Below, in pieces: positions 34,501 to 47,200 of a stretch of DNA of 64,000 nt (positions are counted from its first letter, which is position 1; the number at the start of each line of letters is the position of its first letter). The position numbers were made by a program, and so were the translations under genes. Location: assembly GCA_027605045.1 (NCBI GenBank), contig JAQFWX010000044.1, forward strand, positions 206,111 through 270,110, read 5' to 3'. Origin of the DNA: Phallus indusiatus. Taxonomy: Eukaryota > Basidiomycota > Agaricomycetes > Phallales > Phallaceae. The notes beneath the pieces were generated by a model that searched no databases, was not told where the DNA came from, and was given only the letters and a program-made list of their open reading frames with translations.

Positions 34501-37500
34501 TATAGCTCGCACCCGGAACATTACGAATCACTCTTCGAGCCACCTATTTGGGTGGAGCTACTGCGCACTACTATTCGTTCTCCCAACCAAGAATGGCGGG
34601 TCGTTGGCCCAAAAGGTTCCAATTCCACAAACGATGACAGCCAGCACTTTGGTTTTTGGGAACAAGCGGAGGATTTAACCTTCTTGGCAGCTCGACGATC
34701 TGCCTTTGAATCCCACCAATCTTCTCATCCAAAGTCTCTGACAAACAGATTTGCAGTGCTAGAGGAGCAGGTCAACGACGAAGATGAAGACACAGATGAT
34801 GAAGAAACTGATACGAACTCTCTCACCAGCCTGGTTGATTTAGGTCTCGCAGCCTCGTGGTTTGAAAATTGGGATTTGACGATTACAGACAACTTGCATT
34901 CTCAGGAAGATCTGCCACAAGAGAGGCAGCAAGTTTCGGATCAATCGAAAGCAGACGAAGATGTTCTTAAAGATGAGATTTTCGGGACTGGCAAATTACC
35001 GGAAATGCCACAGACCGACCGACTTCTAAACGAACTCCTGAAACCTACCATCAACATGTGGAGCTTATCCAGGGCTGAACGGAAGAAGCTGAGTAATTAC
35101 TGGAAAAGATTGTTAGGAGAAAGCATGGTTGAAGAGGATAGGAATACCTTTAACTATCTTCGTAAAACCTACCAAAAAGAGCGAACTCATTATGATGAAC
35201 TAAAAGATCAGGTGAGATTAGGACATTTACTTCGTAGACTTGCTTTATAACCGTAGTTGCCCCAGCTCAAACTTCAATTATTGGAGAAGATCGACCTTGT
35301 AGGATGCACGACGACTGGTATACAGTACTATCGTCTAATTTTTTTTTCAAATATTAATTGCGTTTAGGTGCTGCTAAATTTTCCGCCCTTTTAAAGGTTA
35401 GCCTTCCGTATTTCACTGCTGTCAAATATCCTATACATACTCTCGCAGAGCTTTGCTCCGAAAGTACTCGTAGTCGAAGAAGCAGGTCAAGTGTTGGAAG
35501 CGCATGTTCTCGGTAGTCTAGTGCAATCCGTCGAGCATCTGATTTTGATTGGGGACCCGCTTCAATTAAGACCTAACTTGGCTAATTATAGTAAGTTTTA
35601 TTCGACTTTTGGCACGATTGAAATCCATTGTTCCCAGGCCTTTCTGTCGATAGTAAGGAGGGGAAATTATTGTATCGGTTCGATGTCTCTTTAATGGAGA
35701 GACTCTCGGCAAATGGGCTATCAATGTCGCAATTGGAGATTCAAAGGCGCATGCGCCCCTCAATATCTAACTTAATCAAGTGTGTTCGTTTCAATGACTG
35801 AGGATACAAACTGACTAGTGCACAGACAAACTCTCTATCCGTCCCTTCAAGATCATCCGTTGACCACTAAGTATCCCGCAGTGAGAGGCATGGCGAAGAA
35901 TATCTTCTTCATGACACATGAACACAAAGAGACAGGGGGAGGAGAAGACTCTGTATCAAAACATAATGAGTTTGAGGTAACTCTCTATCATACCTCGGGA
36001 TTTTTACGCACATTAAAAATGTAATCATAGGTCAAAATGGCGGTCGCCTTGGTTCTTCACTTTTTGCGGTGAGGACTCTGATAGGCTATGTCAACTGTTA
36101 CTAGCATCTTACGCATTGATAGGCAAGGTTGTTATTCCGGAGATGGTGACATCGTGGTGCTTTGCGCTTACCTAGGCCAGTTGGTTCGCATGAGGGATGC
36201 GTTAGCAGGCAAAGTCATCACCTTGATTGATGAAAGAGATCAGGATATGATCGCAGCGCATGAGGATGGCGAAGAACGGGATGATCCAATTGGTGTAGAA
36301 CATGTAGCCGTGAACAAAAAGGTTTTTGGCTATGTATTTTCTCCAAACGTTCTTTGATTTTGATAGGAGTCACTAGGTCTTGTTACGTACGGTGGATAAT
36401 TTTCAAGGCGAGGAAGGTAGGTTCGCAGGTAGTTGCTGTGAGCATTATGGTAATTGAGTGCCACTTTCAGCCAAGATTGTCATATTATCACTCGTACGCA
36501 ATTCTGGAAGCGACGACGAACATGAAGTTTTGCATTCGGCCGCATTACATTCTTCAATAGGTTTTCTTAAAAGCAGGAATCGCACTAACGTCGCGCTTTC
36601 AAGGGCTCAACATGGTCTTTATATTATGGGAAACGCTGGAGACTTATCCGAAAAATCTTCAATGTGGAAAGACATAATAGATATTCTTGATACAGAAGGC
36701 TGCGTAGGGAATGGCTTTCCGATACAATGCTTTAAGCATCCTCAAGAACATAATATTATCACTAAACCAAATACGCTTTCCCAATGGGCACCAGATGGTA
36801 AGCTATATATTTGGCTTGCTGTTATGCGATTCCATGTTTGATGATGTGTTTAGGTGGATGTTTGCGACCTTGTGCGGAGCAACTTCGCTGCGGACATGTT
36901 TGTCCATTCAAGTGCCATTCTGACGACGAGAATCATCTTTCTGTCTCTTGCCTTCAAAAGTGCTTGCGACAATGTCCCAAAGGGCATCCCTGCAACAAGT
37001 TATGCGGGGAACGATGTGGAACTTGCACGCATCCCATTGCCAACACATCTCTTCCATGTGGACATACTACTTCTGTGCCATGGTAAGGACTTTTCAACAA
37101 TATTGTGTCGCACTGGCAGTCTGATAATCGCATTTTAGTCATATGACTGACGATCTCAGCCAATTCAAATGTCGTGAACGTGTCGAGAAGTCTTATACGA
37201 CGTGCGAACACAAAAGATTCGTCGAGTGCAGTTTGAGTCTGGATATGTTCAGGTGCACCGAACCATGTGATACCTATCTCGAATGCTGTGGACGTAAATG
37301 CCAATCCAAATGCGGACAGTGCCAAGATATGACCGAAAAAACGACAAGCTCTGCGATCCCCCGCATCTCACACTGCGCTCATCCCTGCCGACGAACTCTT
37401 TTCTGTGGGCATCCTTGCAAGGTTCCATGCTCGATTGATCACGAATGCACACGAAAATGCGAGGAACGTTGCCAAAGAACGTGCGAACATGCCACCTGCA

Positions 37501-39462
37501 AGAAACCATGCCACACAGTTTGTGCTCCTTGTGCAGAACCTTGCACCTGGAGCTGCCCGCATAGAGGCACCTGTCCTCTCCCGTGTGGGAGCATCTGCAC
37601 TCGATTACCCTGTGATGAGAGATGTACTGAAGTACTAAAATGCGGTCACAGATGTCCATCTTGTATGTTTTTTTTCGTTTCAGTTGTGTGGGTTTGCGTT
37701 ATCGCTGACCTGATGATGCGCATATAGTGTGCGGAGAACCCTGTTCAATCTGTATCTTATGCGCATCGGATCAACGAAAAGCTGATGTGGTTGATCTCGT
37801 TATGGGGACTACTTTGGGCGAGATCGAACCAGGAAATGATCTGGATGCACTTATCTTAACGTTATCTTGTGGCCATACCTTTACTGTGGAGACTTTGGAC
37901 GGCACTTGCGAGATAAACAGCCTATACTCGAAAGCAACGAATGGGCTTTGGATTGGTGTCCAAGACCAATCCAAGGAGCCTGGGTTTAAAAAGGCTCCAG
38001 CTTGTCCTACTTGCAGAAGACCAATCACGATTCCTCGGTACGGCAGAGCATTCAAGCGTAGTGCTCTGGACATGGCTGAACTGAACGTTGCGTCGGACAT
38101 GAGCCAATCTCTCCATACAGCGCAAAATAGGATGTCAGCCTTTAATTTGGATACCGCAGACATCCCGAGCGTAGAAAAGATCAAAGATGCAGTAAAGTCA
38201 CACTCCTTATCCGAAAAGGCAAAGAAACGCATTTTGGTGGAGGTGAAGAAACAGCTTCACGTATCAAATAGGGGCAAAATTTCTACCAATGTATTTGCTC
38301 TGAAAGGCTCGAAAGACAAGAATGCGTTCATGGTACCGAAAGCGATTACAGACATATGGAGAAGTAAGCTCGGTGTTCTCTTAAAGGCTTATGAGGGCTC
38401 TATAGAGATAACACAACAACGTCCCGCGCATTTAATGGCGTACCAAAATGGTCTATCTACGTTGTATCAGATGGAGTTGGAATCGTTTACGAAGGGTAAC
38501 AATATCCCTAGAAATCCCGAAGAAAATGCCATGCGCATTGCCAAACTAAAGGTCGGGAGGCCCCCACCGCGCGCTGACAAGCGTTTCTGGTATGTTTGTA
38601 CAGTTGTGGTCACTAGGATATTACATGTTCACAATTGATCAACCAGCGTCGAGGCCCTTTGGCTATCTATCAAAACCAGATTCAAACTCGCGGAGTTTGC
38701 TGAAAAACTTTTGAGCCTTATCGTTCAATCTGGCTCGCAATCTGGCACTTTCGTATGGGGAAGCTTTATCAGATTCATATATGTGTCATGCGTTCAAGAT
38801 ATTGAATTTGCTTTGGAGATTGCGCGAGAATCCGAGAGCCACAGGCAGGTGGTCAGCTCAAACCTGTTAAAGATTCGAGCCGATTTCGAACAATTCCGTT
38901 TTGATGTCGAGATGTGGAAGCTTCAGTCTCATTCCAAGGCAGAACGCGAAGAGTTAGCCGGGGAGATAGCGAAAAAAGTGGGTGAAGCACGAAAGAATAT
39001 TTCAAATACCTGCCACGACTTTATGTCTCGAACTCGGGAAGGAGAAGGTCGGGAATGGCTTCAAAGCAATTTCATAGACCAGAGTGGAAAGATGCTCGAA
39101 TGCTGGGAAGAGCTGATGGATTCGCTCTTGCGGGATACCTTTTATCAGCCGGTGTCTCGCGATGAGCTCACTGGAATAATCCGCGCCTTCGATTTTTCTC
39201 ATACAGGACACTGGTATACCTGCGAGAATGGTCATATGTATGTCATTAGGTGAGTCGATTGTTTGCAGATCTACTTCTCTTTCTGACTTGGCGGCACAGT
39301 GAATGCGGGGGTGCTATGGAGCAAGCGTTTTGTCCAGAATGTAGAGCGCCGATTGGAGGCGCGGGACATAATTTGAATGTGTCGAACCGGAGAGCAGTGG
39401 AGATGGAGGAGATTACCAGAGAGGGAGGTGCTTCGGAGAGCCCTTGGTCATGGGGTCGTTGA
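31522..39462 (+). CDS. ZNFX1-like protein, copy 1: CCCH x2, SF1 helicase, NFX1-type fingers, RZ finger
   Basis: This giant protein has about 2,200-2,300 residues and more than twenty introns. Two CCCH fingers open it (CKFFNMPGGCRRGSDCTFTH and CRYFWSTGQCRFGFNCRYIH). A long ZNFX1-type middle follows (VHNRLRRFLDS, VYTNCVATKIDFHP, DMSLDTPPGSARS). The UPF1-like helicase has Walker A GPPGTGKTY (split by an intron at about 34096-34141), FTNHALDHM, VVEEAGQVLEAH, LIGDPLQLRP, TVDNFQGEE and NVALSRAQHGLYIMGN. A Cys-rich NFX1-type array runs from about 36855 to 37740. Then come a RING-like part (LSCGHTFTVETLDG, CPTCRRPI) and a C-terminal RZ finger (TCENGHMYVI, ECGGAMEQAFCPEC). Relatives work in RNA silencing and antiviral sensing: Hrr1, SAD-3 and animal ZNFX1. 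The helicase residues and zinc ligands I could see look intact. Its closest relative here is copy 2 downstream. Confidence 0.9.
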
Positions 39463-39811
39463 ATCAAAGTTGATTTTGTTCCTATGCATTCAATAAGGAT
39501 AATAGATTCATTGCCAAAGACCGTGACTATGGTTAGGAGGGCCTCAGTAGAACAGTATGAATATCGCCTTGAGCTTCTTGGGCATGAAGCCCGGTGAAAA
39601 CTCGTTATGTTATCATTGTGTGACTTGGGGTCCGATCTGTCGTACAGAAGTCGCCTGATGGAGCACGAAAAGTGGATACAATACCAGATGAGCAATCTGG
39701 TAGATTTGTGCGCGTTGTGGTGCTTCCGGTCGACCGATCACTTCATCTGTTGACATTGTCCCCGCTTCACTCTAATTCATATTTATTACTATTGTTATTA
39801 TTATTTACTAT

Positions 39812-39858
<47 letters not shown>

Positions 39859-41218
39859 ATACTACTACTATTGTTTCTATTTACATTTACTATACTGGTG
39901 CTACGCATTGTTCTGAGCCTGACACTTACGAGTGAATAAAGAGAAAAATCTGACGAAAAGAGGTCAGAGGTCTCTGAGTCGCCGAGAAGGAAAAAAAACC
40001 ACGTACCAGGATTAACACGCATGCGGTGTAGCCCAGTGTTCCATACCTTTAATCACTATCATTACCGTCAGTCAATCCAAGGTAAAACGATACGATTTGA
40101 GATACCTTTCGTGAACAAAAAAATCTTCGTTAGTGCCGTATCGAGCCTGGTGCGATTACGGGTTCGGAAGGTCGCGACACTATAACCATCTAAGGTCTTG
40201 ATGTAATGATGCGAAATAGTTAGTTTTATCCTGTGGCCCATAGAGAACGATACGCACCTAATTCCCGAAACAAAATGTGTGTATGCGCAGTTTCATATGT
40301 AGGGATGAACTGAGGTTTGTAACGGTGCGTCATTATCGGTTATAATCCTTAAGATAGTTTTTAGATTGTCTTTAAATTGTCTTGTTGATATGAATAGACA
40401 ATACTTAGCTTAACATAAAGTGTCCTTTGCAATGAGCGGGAGCGACAGCGCGGTAGTGGTGGTAGGAGGGAGAGGAGCGGACGAAGAAAATAGCGCCAAG
40501 AATTCAAAGAAGCGACTCATGCACACGGACGGAATCAAAGTTTACTCCGACGTCGAAATTTTTGACTAAGTTTCGAACTACAATTTGTGTATATACTACC
40601 TATGTGTCTAATTTGCGTTGACCATAAGGGAGCATACTTTTTTGGAATGGGACTCTGGTTCTTCCAGATTCGGCCAGAACGGGACAATACGGCCATATAG
40701 CGAACGGTGGGAACATAACAAGTTTTCACCGGGCCTGATCCCTTATTGTTTGACCAATATGGTCCTAGCATAAATACACCATGGTGTTAAAGCTGCCAAA
40801 CCTTAATTTTAGTAACAGAAACGACACCTTATTTTGACTCGTAGAACTTATTGAAGAATTCACCGTTTCAGACGTTTTACCGTGGCCGCGGCTGTGACCG
40901 TAACGCGTTTGATCTTCCTAAGGTCGGTTCCTTCCTGATGAACCATTTCCAGCATCTGCACACTAAGAACTGTGTCACTAAACTTTACTAAAAATTGTAT
41001 TTATTGGATTAGTAATCTTTTCTGTTATTATGCTCAGGAATGTCCTCGGTGGAGGCAGTGCTTCGAGCTCAATTCTTTTCAGTGATCTTCAAGCCTTGCA
41101 TTTACCCTGCTCGGCTGCTTTTTTGGCGTGAGGCTGCAGAGGTTTGTTTGGTAACCAAAAAAGCAAATTTTTTATATAAATATCCCACTTTACGCGATCA
41201 GTCGGTCCGTTTTAACCT
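39463..41218. other. Spacer between the two ZNFX1-like genes
   Basis: The first 120 bp after copy 1 resemble the 3' flank of the decayed third copy (39541-39581 against 51485-51525). A TAC microsatellite follows. The stretch 39900-41030 shows no gene. From about 41039 the promoter shared with copy 1 begins, with a TATA box (TTATATAAATA, about 41172-41182) some 45 bp before the ATG of copy 2. Confidence 0.5.
39812..39870. repeat. (TAC)n microsatellite
   Basis: About fifteen uninterrupted TAC units run from 39812 to 39858, then one AAT-type break and three more units. It lies in the spacer between the tandem ZNFX1-like genes. Frames across it on both strands are repeat artefacts. Confidence 0.9.
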
Positions 41219-44200
41219 ATGTCTCGTCCCGTATCTTGTAGGTTTTTCAACACACCAGCTGGCTGTCGTCGTGGCAGCAGCTGTCAATTTATTCATGGAG
41301 ACTCTTCGCCTTCGCAGCCAAATAACACTCCAATAGATCTACCACCAGGCCATTGTCGGTACTACTGGTCTACGGGGAATTGTCGCCTTGGCTTCAACTG
41401 TCGCTATATTCACCAGACAAAACCAGTCACTAGCAAAACGGACAAAGAGAGTGCGGACTCCGCATCAGATGAATCACGACGACGCGAACAAGATATAGAA
41501 AAACTTAAACCTACCACCAATGCATCGGAAAATTGTGATCCCACTCAAGTCCATAACCGACTAAGAAGGTTCCTCGACTCATCTTTTCGCTTTGAAAAAT
41601 CACGTTCCCCGAACCGTGAAATACGCGCGTTCGTCGCGTTATTGGGCAATGCCACAAAAGAGAACGGCTGGGTAAGTTTAAATTGTCTGCAAAACGCAAC
41701 TTCGATTGACTCTTTTTGAACAGACCGTACAGGATGGTCAGGTAACGTTGAACGTTCACACTTGATATGTGGGTGCTACGAACCTAATCGAATATTTTCA
41801 ATAGATGCTCCTTACTAACATTGCAGAAGTAAGCTATGAATAATTTTTCGCGTTTCACTGCTCATTTACAGAAAGCCTGGAAAAGCCGGCCTCCTCCGTT
41901 TGGTGGAGATTATTCATCACCCACAAGTTGACGTTGATGCTACAGCTTCTTTGAGTCGGATTTCATTTCAGAATGCTTACATTGGTCTTATTATGGTATG
42001 TTACTATCGAATCTGATGATGCTTTGCTGATTTTGTGGGAACAAGTACTTCTCGTCCGATTTTGTCGTGAAAAGCACTATTAGTCGTGATGTCAAGCAAG
42101 TATTGCAATAGCAATGATGCACGTAAAACTAATGTCTTATTTAGCTCTCTATACTCATTAATTCATCACGACTTTGCAACGTTTGCGGAAACTGTGACAA
42201 GATGCATGGACAAGCTCATTGATGATCGAGATTTCAAAGACGTGAATACCTCTACTCATCCAGCTTACCTGACGGGAAATCGCATATTCTCAGCACTTTC
42301 TACCGTGCTTTTTGAGTAAGCTTCGATCTTGTCAAGTTTCTTCAGAGCTAACTCTAGTGTCTGGTCAGGTACGTGATCAGGTTTAAAAACGCTTTAGCAC
42401 AGTCTCCAGATATTATCCCTCTCATTCGCAAACTGGATGAATGGCTGTCCATCTGGGTGGAAGGAATCAACGCTCAACCCCCAATTTTCCAAGATGATTG
42501 GGCCTCCCAAACCTCGCACGAAAGCCGTGCCTTTACTATTCGGTGCATAAAAGATCAAGTCAGGAGCTTGGTGACTATCGCCAATAGAGCCGAAGAGACT
42601 TTGACAACTCGGTCTCCCGGCGATCAACCTTCGCTCGCCGTCAACGACGCTACAAATGCTGCGGCGTTGGCTTATATGAACGCTAATTTCAAAGGCCCGG
42701 GTAACCTACGACAGGGCGGTCCGAGGCACGATAATGATTATGAGGACATATCTGATATTCGCATTGCTCCGACACATGAAGAGCTGACTTCGACTCAGCA
42801 ACCATATCTTCCTTCGACGGTGATTGGCGCGCCCCACCATCTTCCAGATGGAACTATGGAAAAATGGCTTGATACTCAGTTTCGACTGTTACGTGAGGAA
42901 CTTATGTATGCATTCCTTTGTCTAACATTTGGGGGATGATTTATATTGATCATATTATCCAGTGCTCCATTGCGGACGGCTCTTCAATGTATTCTTGATG
43001 ATATGATTGCCCCTCGAGGCGAAAGGACTATGCTTTCCACGCTGATTGAGAAAGGCGGCGGTCGATACATTGGAGGAACGAGTGGAAACAATAAAATCAT
43101 GTTTAACGTTTACACCAATTGTGTGGCGACAAAGATTGACTTTCATCCTCAAAAAGATATAATTGTTGATATGTCACTCGATACTCCTCCCGGAAGTGCC
43201 CGATCTAATCAGGCTTCGTCTCGTCGGAAATTTTGGGAAGGACGGGGTGGAAAACGTCTCATGCATGGTAGTCTTGTCGGTCTTGTCCGTGGAGAAGGGG
43301 CTTCTGCGGAGGCGTATCTCGGCATTGTCAGCAGCTGGGGGGATGAGCTAGTCAGGTCATCTCAGGAAACATCTGAACGCATTCGAATTCAGATCAATTT
43401 CTTTGACCCGGATATCCTTTTACAAACTTTGGATGATCTACGTCCGGACGGAAATAGAAGGAGCACACCTCAATTGCTGATCGAATCTCCGGTCATGTTC
43501 GAAACAATACGACCTTTTCTTGAGGCTCTCAGGCGTGAACCTACTGTCATTCCCTTCAGTAGATACCTCATCCCTTCCTCCTCGTTACGTGAGACCACAG
43601 TTGATCCGCCAAAGTATTCCATCTCTCCGGGATTCACCTATGATCTTGGCTGTTTATTCAAACAGCCACCCCCTCAACCTGTATTGCTTCGTGTGGATGA
43701 CCCAGCCTCTATCGATGCTTGCCGAGAGAGTTTGCAATCAGACGATAGTCGCCTCGATCCTAGTCAAGCAAATGCATTAATTGATACTTTGTCTCGAGAG
43801 GTATCATTAATTCAAGGGTAAGTTTTACCTTTGAATTTCTTCTGAATTGACGCTCAAATTCTTCATCCTCGTCTCGTAGTCCTCCAGGAACGGGAAAAAC
43901 TTACATTGGGATAGAACTTTTGCGTGTCCTTAAGGCGAATAACGTTGGTCCAATTCTCATGATTGCCTACACCAATCACGCTTTGGATCATATGCTTTCT
44001 GCCGTTCTTGACTCCGGGATTACAAAACAGATCGTGAGACTAGGATCTAGGTCTGCAGACAGTCACGTTTCACAGTATAATCTCGAGACACTAGAGATCG
44101 TTCAAGGCAAAAGAAAACAAAGTAGAATTCTCCCAGATCAATTCCGGTTACTCAAACAGACTCAAGAAGATCTGAAAAGCCTCTTAACGAATGTAACGCG

Positions 44201-47200
44201 CCAGGAAATTGAGACAAAGAAAGTTGAGGAATATCTCTGTGATTCATACCCCGAACATCATGAATCTCTTTTCAAGCCACCTGGTTGGGTAGAACGACTA
44301 CACACCCTGACGCGTTCTTCTGATGAGAAGTGGGACACCGTTGGCCCCAAGGGTTCTAGTTCCGAAGAAAATGGTAGTCAGTACTTTGGTTTTTGGGAGG
44401 AAGGCGGGGACCTAGCCTTCCTGCGGGCTCGACGACCTGTTCTTGAGACGCACCAGTCTCATCATCCTAAACCTCGGGAAAATAGGTTCGCAGTTTTAGA
44501 GGGACAGGCTAAGAGTGGAGATGGAGAGCTCGATGTGGATTCTCTTTTTAGCCTGGTGAATTCAGGACCTGCATCTGCGTGGATTAAAAATTGGGAATTG
44601 ACGAATACGAATGATGTACCACCTCAAGAAGCATCGCCACAAGAAGATCTGCCGGCAGAGGAGTTGTTGGGAGAAGAGGAACAACCTGAAGACCAACTGA
44701 AAGCAAGCTTGACGGACGATGAACATCTTGAGGACCAAATCTTCGAAGCCGGCGATGTGCCGGAAATGCCACAGACGGATAGTTCTCTTGATGAACTCCT
44801 AGAACCTGCCGTCAGCATGTGGAGCTTGTCCAAGTCCGAAAGAAGGAAGCTAAGTAGCTACTGGAGGGGATCGCTGAAAGAAACCATGATTGAGGAGGAA
44901 AGAGAAAAATTCGACCGCCTTCGTGATGCTTATCAAAAGCAAAGAACTGACTATAATGAAATAAAAGATCAGGTAACAATTTATTGCTATTTACTCCGTA
45001 TATCCGCCGCATAATATTGTTCCCGTAGCTCAAACTTCAATTATTGGAGAAGATCGAGCTTGTAGGATGCACGACGACCGGTATGCATTACTTTGTTCAC
45101 TGCCTCATTTCACTCATTTATTCCATGTAGGTGCGGCTAAATTTTCAGCACTTTTAAAGGCTAGTTTCCTACACTTAATCATCAAACATCTATTAACTGA
45201 TCTCGCAGAGTTTCGCCCCGAAAGTGCTCGTAATCGAGGAAGCGGGCCAAGTGTTGGAAGCACACGTACTCGGCAGTCTGGTGCCATCCATCGAGCATCT
45301 TATCCTAATAGGAGATCCACTTCAACTAAGGCCTAATTTAACTAATCATAGTAAGTTACGTTAAAATTATCGTAACGAGATTGAAATTTAATTGTCTACA
45401 GGTCTTTCTGTCGATAGTAAGGAGGGGAATCTATTATACCGATTCAATGTCTCTTTGATGGAGAGACTTTCAACAAATGGACTATCAATGTCACAGTTAG
45501 AGGTTCAAAGGCGTATGCACCCTTCGATATCTAACCTGATTAAGTGTGTTCGTTTCGATGACGCTAAGAAATTGCAAATTAACTAACGTGTGTAGAAAAA
45601 CTCTTTATCCGTCTCTTCAAAATCATCCATCGACCACCGAATATCCTCCAGTAAAAGGTATGGCGAAGAATATATTCTTCATGACACATGAACATAAAGA
45701 CACTGGAGGAGGAGAAGACTCAATGTCCAAACATAATGCCTTTGAGGTGATTGTCTATTATACCTTGTAGGTTTCCGTGCGTATAAGACTGCATTTATAT
45801 ATAGGTCGAAATGGCAACCGCTTTAGTCCTTTATTTATTGCGGTGAGGATCCTGACAGATTATGCTAACTGCCGCTAATATTCTGACGCATTTGCAGACA
45901 AGGGTGTTATTCTGGAGATGGGGATATCGTGGTGCTCTGCGCTTACTTGGGCCAGCTGGTCCGTATGAGGGATGCGTTAGCAGGCAAAGTGATTACTTTG
46001 ATTGACGAACGAGATCAAGATTTAATTGCGGCACATGATGATGGTGAAGAACGGGACGATCCAGTTGGGGTAGAACGTGTAGCCGTCAACAAAAAGGTTT
46101 TCTTTTTTATATTCTCTGAAAAAAAGGGTATAATCTGATATGTATTGCTTAGGTTTTGTTACGGACAGTAGACAACTTCCAAGGCGAAGAAGGTATGTTA
46201 CGGGCGGTTGATTATGAGCGTTATGATATTTAAGTTCTTTTTCTAGCCAAGGTCATCATTCTTTCACTTGTGCGCAATTCCGGACCTAGTGGCGGTCTTA
46301 ATTCAGGCGCTTCACACCCCTCGATAGGTTTCCTCAAAAGCAAGAATCGCACTAATGTTGCATTGTCGAGAGCTCAACACGGTCTCTATATTATGGGAAA
46401 TGCTAGAGACTTGGTAGAAAAATCCTCAATGTGGGAAGACGTTGTAAACACATTGGATGCCGAAGGGTGCTTGGGAAATGGGTTCCCAATACAATGCCCC
46501 AAGCATCCTCAAGAACGCATTCTTGTTGCTGAACCAGCTATGCTTTCTCAGTGGGCGCCAGATGGTAAGCTGTACACTAAAGTCGTTGATTTTCTCCCCT
46601 TGAGCTGGATCATGCATATTCAGGCGGTTGTCTGCGACCTTGTGCGGAACCACTTCGTTGTGGACATGTTTGTCCGTATAAATGTCATTCTGACGATGAT
46701 CGCCATGTTTCTGTGTCTTGCCTTCAAAAGTGTCTGCGACAATGTCCTAAAGGTCATCCTTGCAACAAGTTATGCTCGGAAAAATGTGGAATGTGCACGC
46801 ATCCCGTTGCGAATACTTCTCTCTCTTGTGGACATGTTACTTCCGTGCCATGGTAGGAATCTTTTCAGTATCATATTGCTACGAAGACGGTATTTCTGAC
46901 AGTTAATCTTAGTCATATGATTGATGATTTCACTCAATTAAAATGTTCTGAACGTATCGAAAAATCTTATTCGACATGCGAGCACAAAAGATTCATCGAG
47001 TGCGGTGAAAGTATAGATATGTACAGGTGCACCGAACCGTGTAACGTCTATCTCGAGTGCTGTGGACGTAAATGCCAATCCGAATGCGGACAATGTCAAG
47101 ATAACAATGAACAAACGACACGCAACGTGATGATCCCTCGAACATCTCATTGTAGTCATCCCTGCCAACGGACTATTTTCTGTGGGCATCCTTGCAAGAC

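Noticed and set aside
37249..37659. Long minus-strand frames inside the NFX1-type Cys array of ZNFX1-like copy 1 (and the matching ones in copy 2)
   Set aside because: They are antisense shadows of a conserved Cys-rich coding region; the plus-strand reading has the domain signature and is kept in both copies.
39672..40022. Open frames over the TAC microsatellite encoding poly-Thr or poly-Ser
   Set aside because: They are open only because of the trinucleotide repeat; no protein-like sequence lies on either side.
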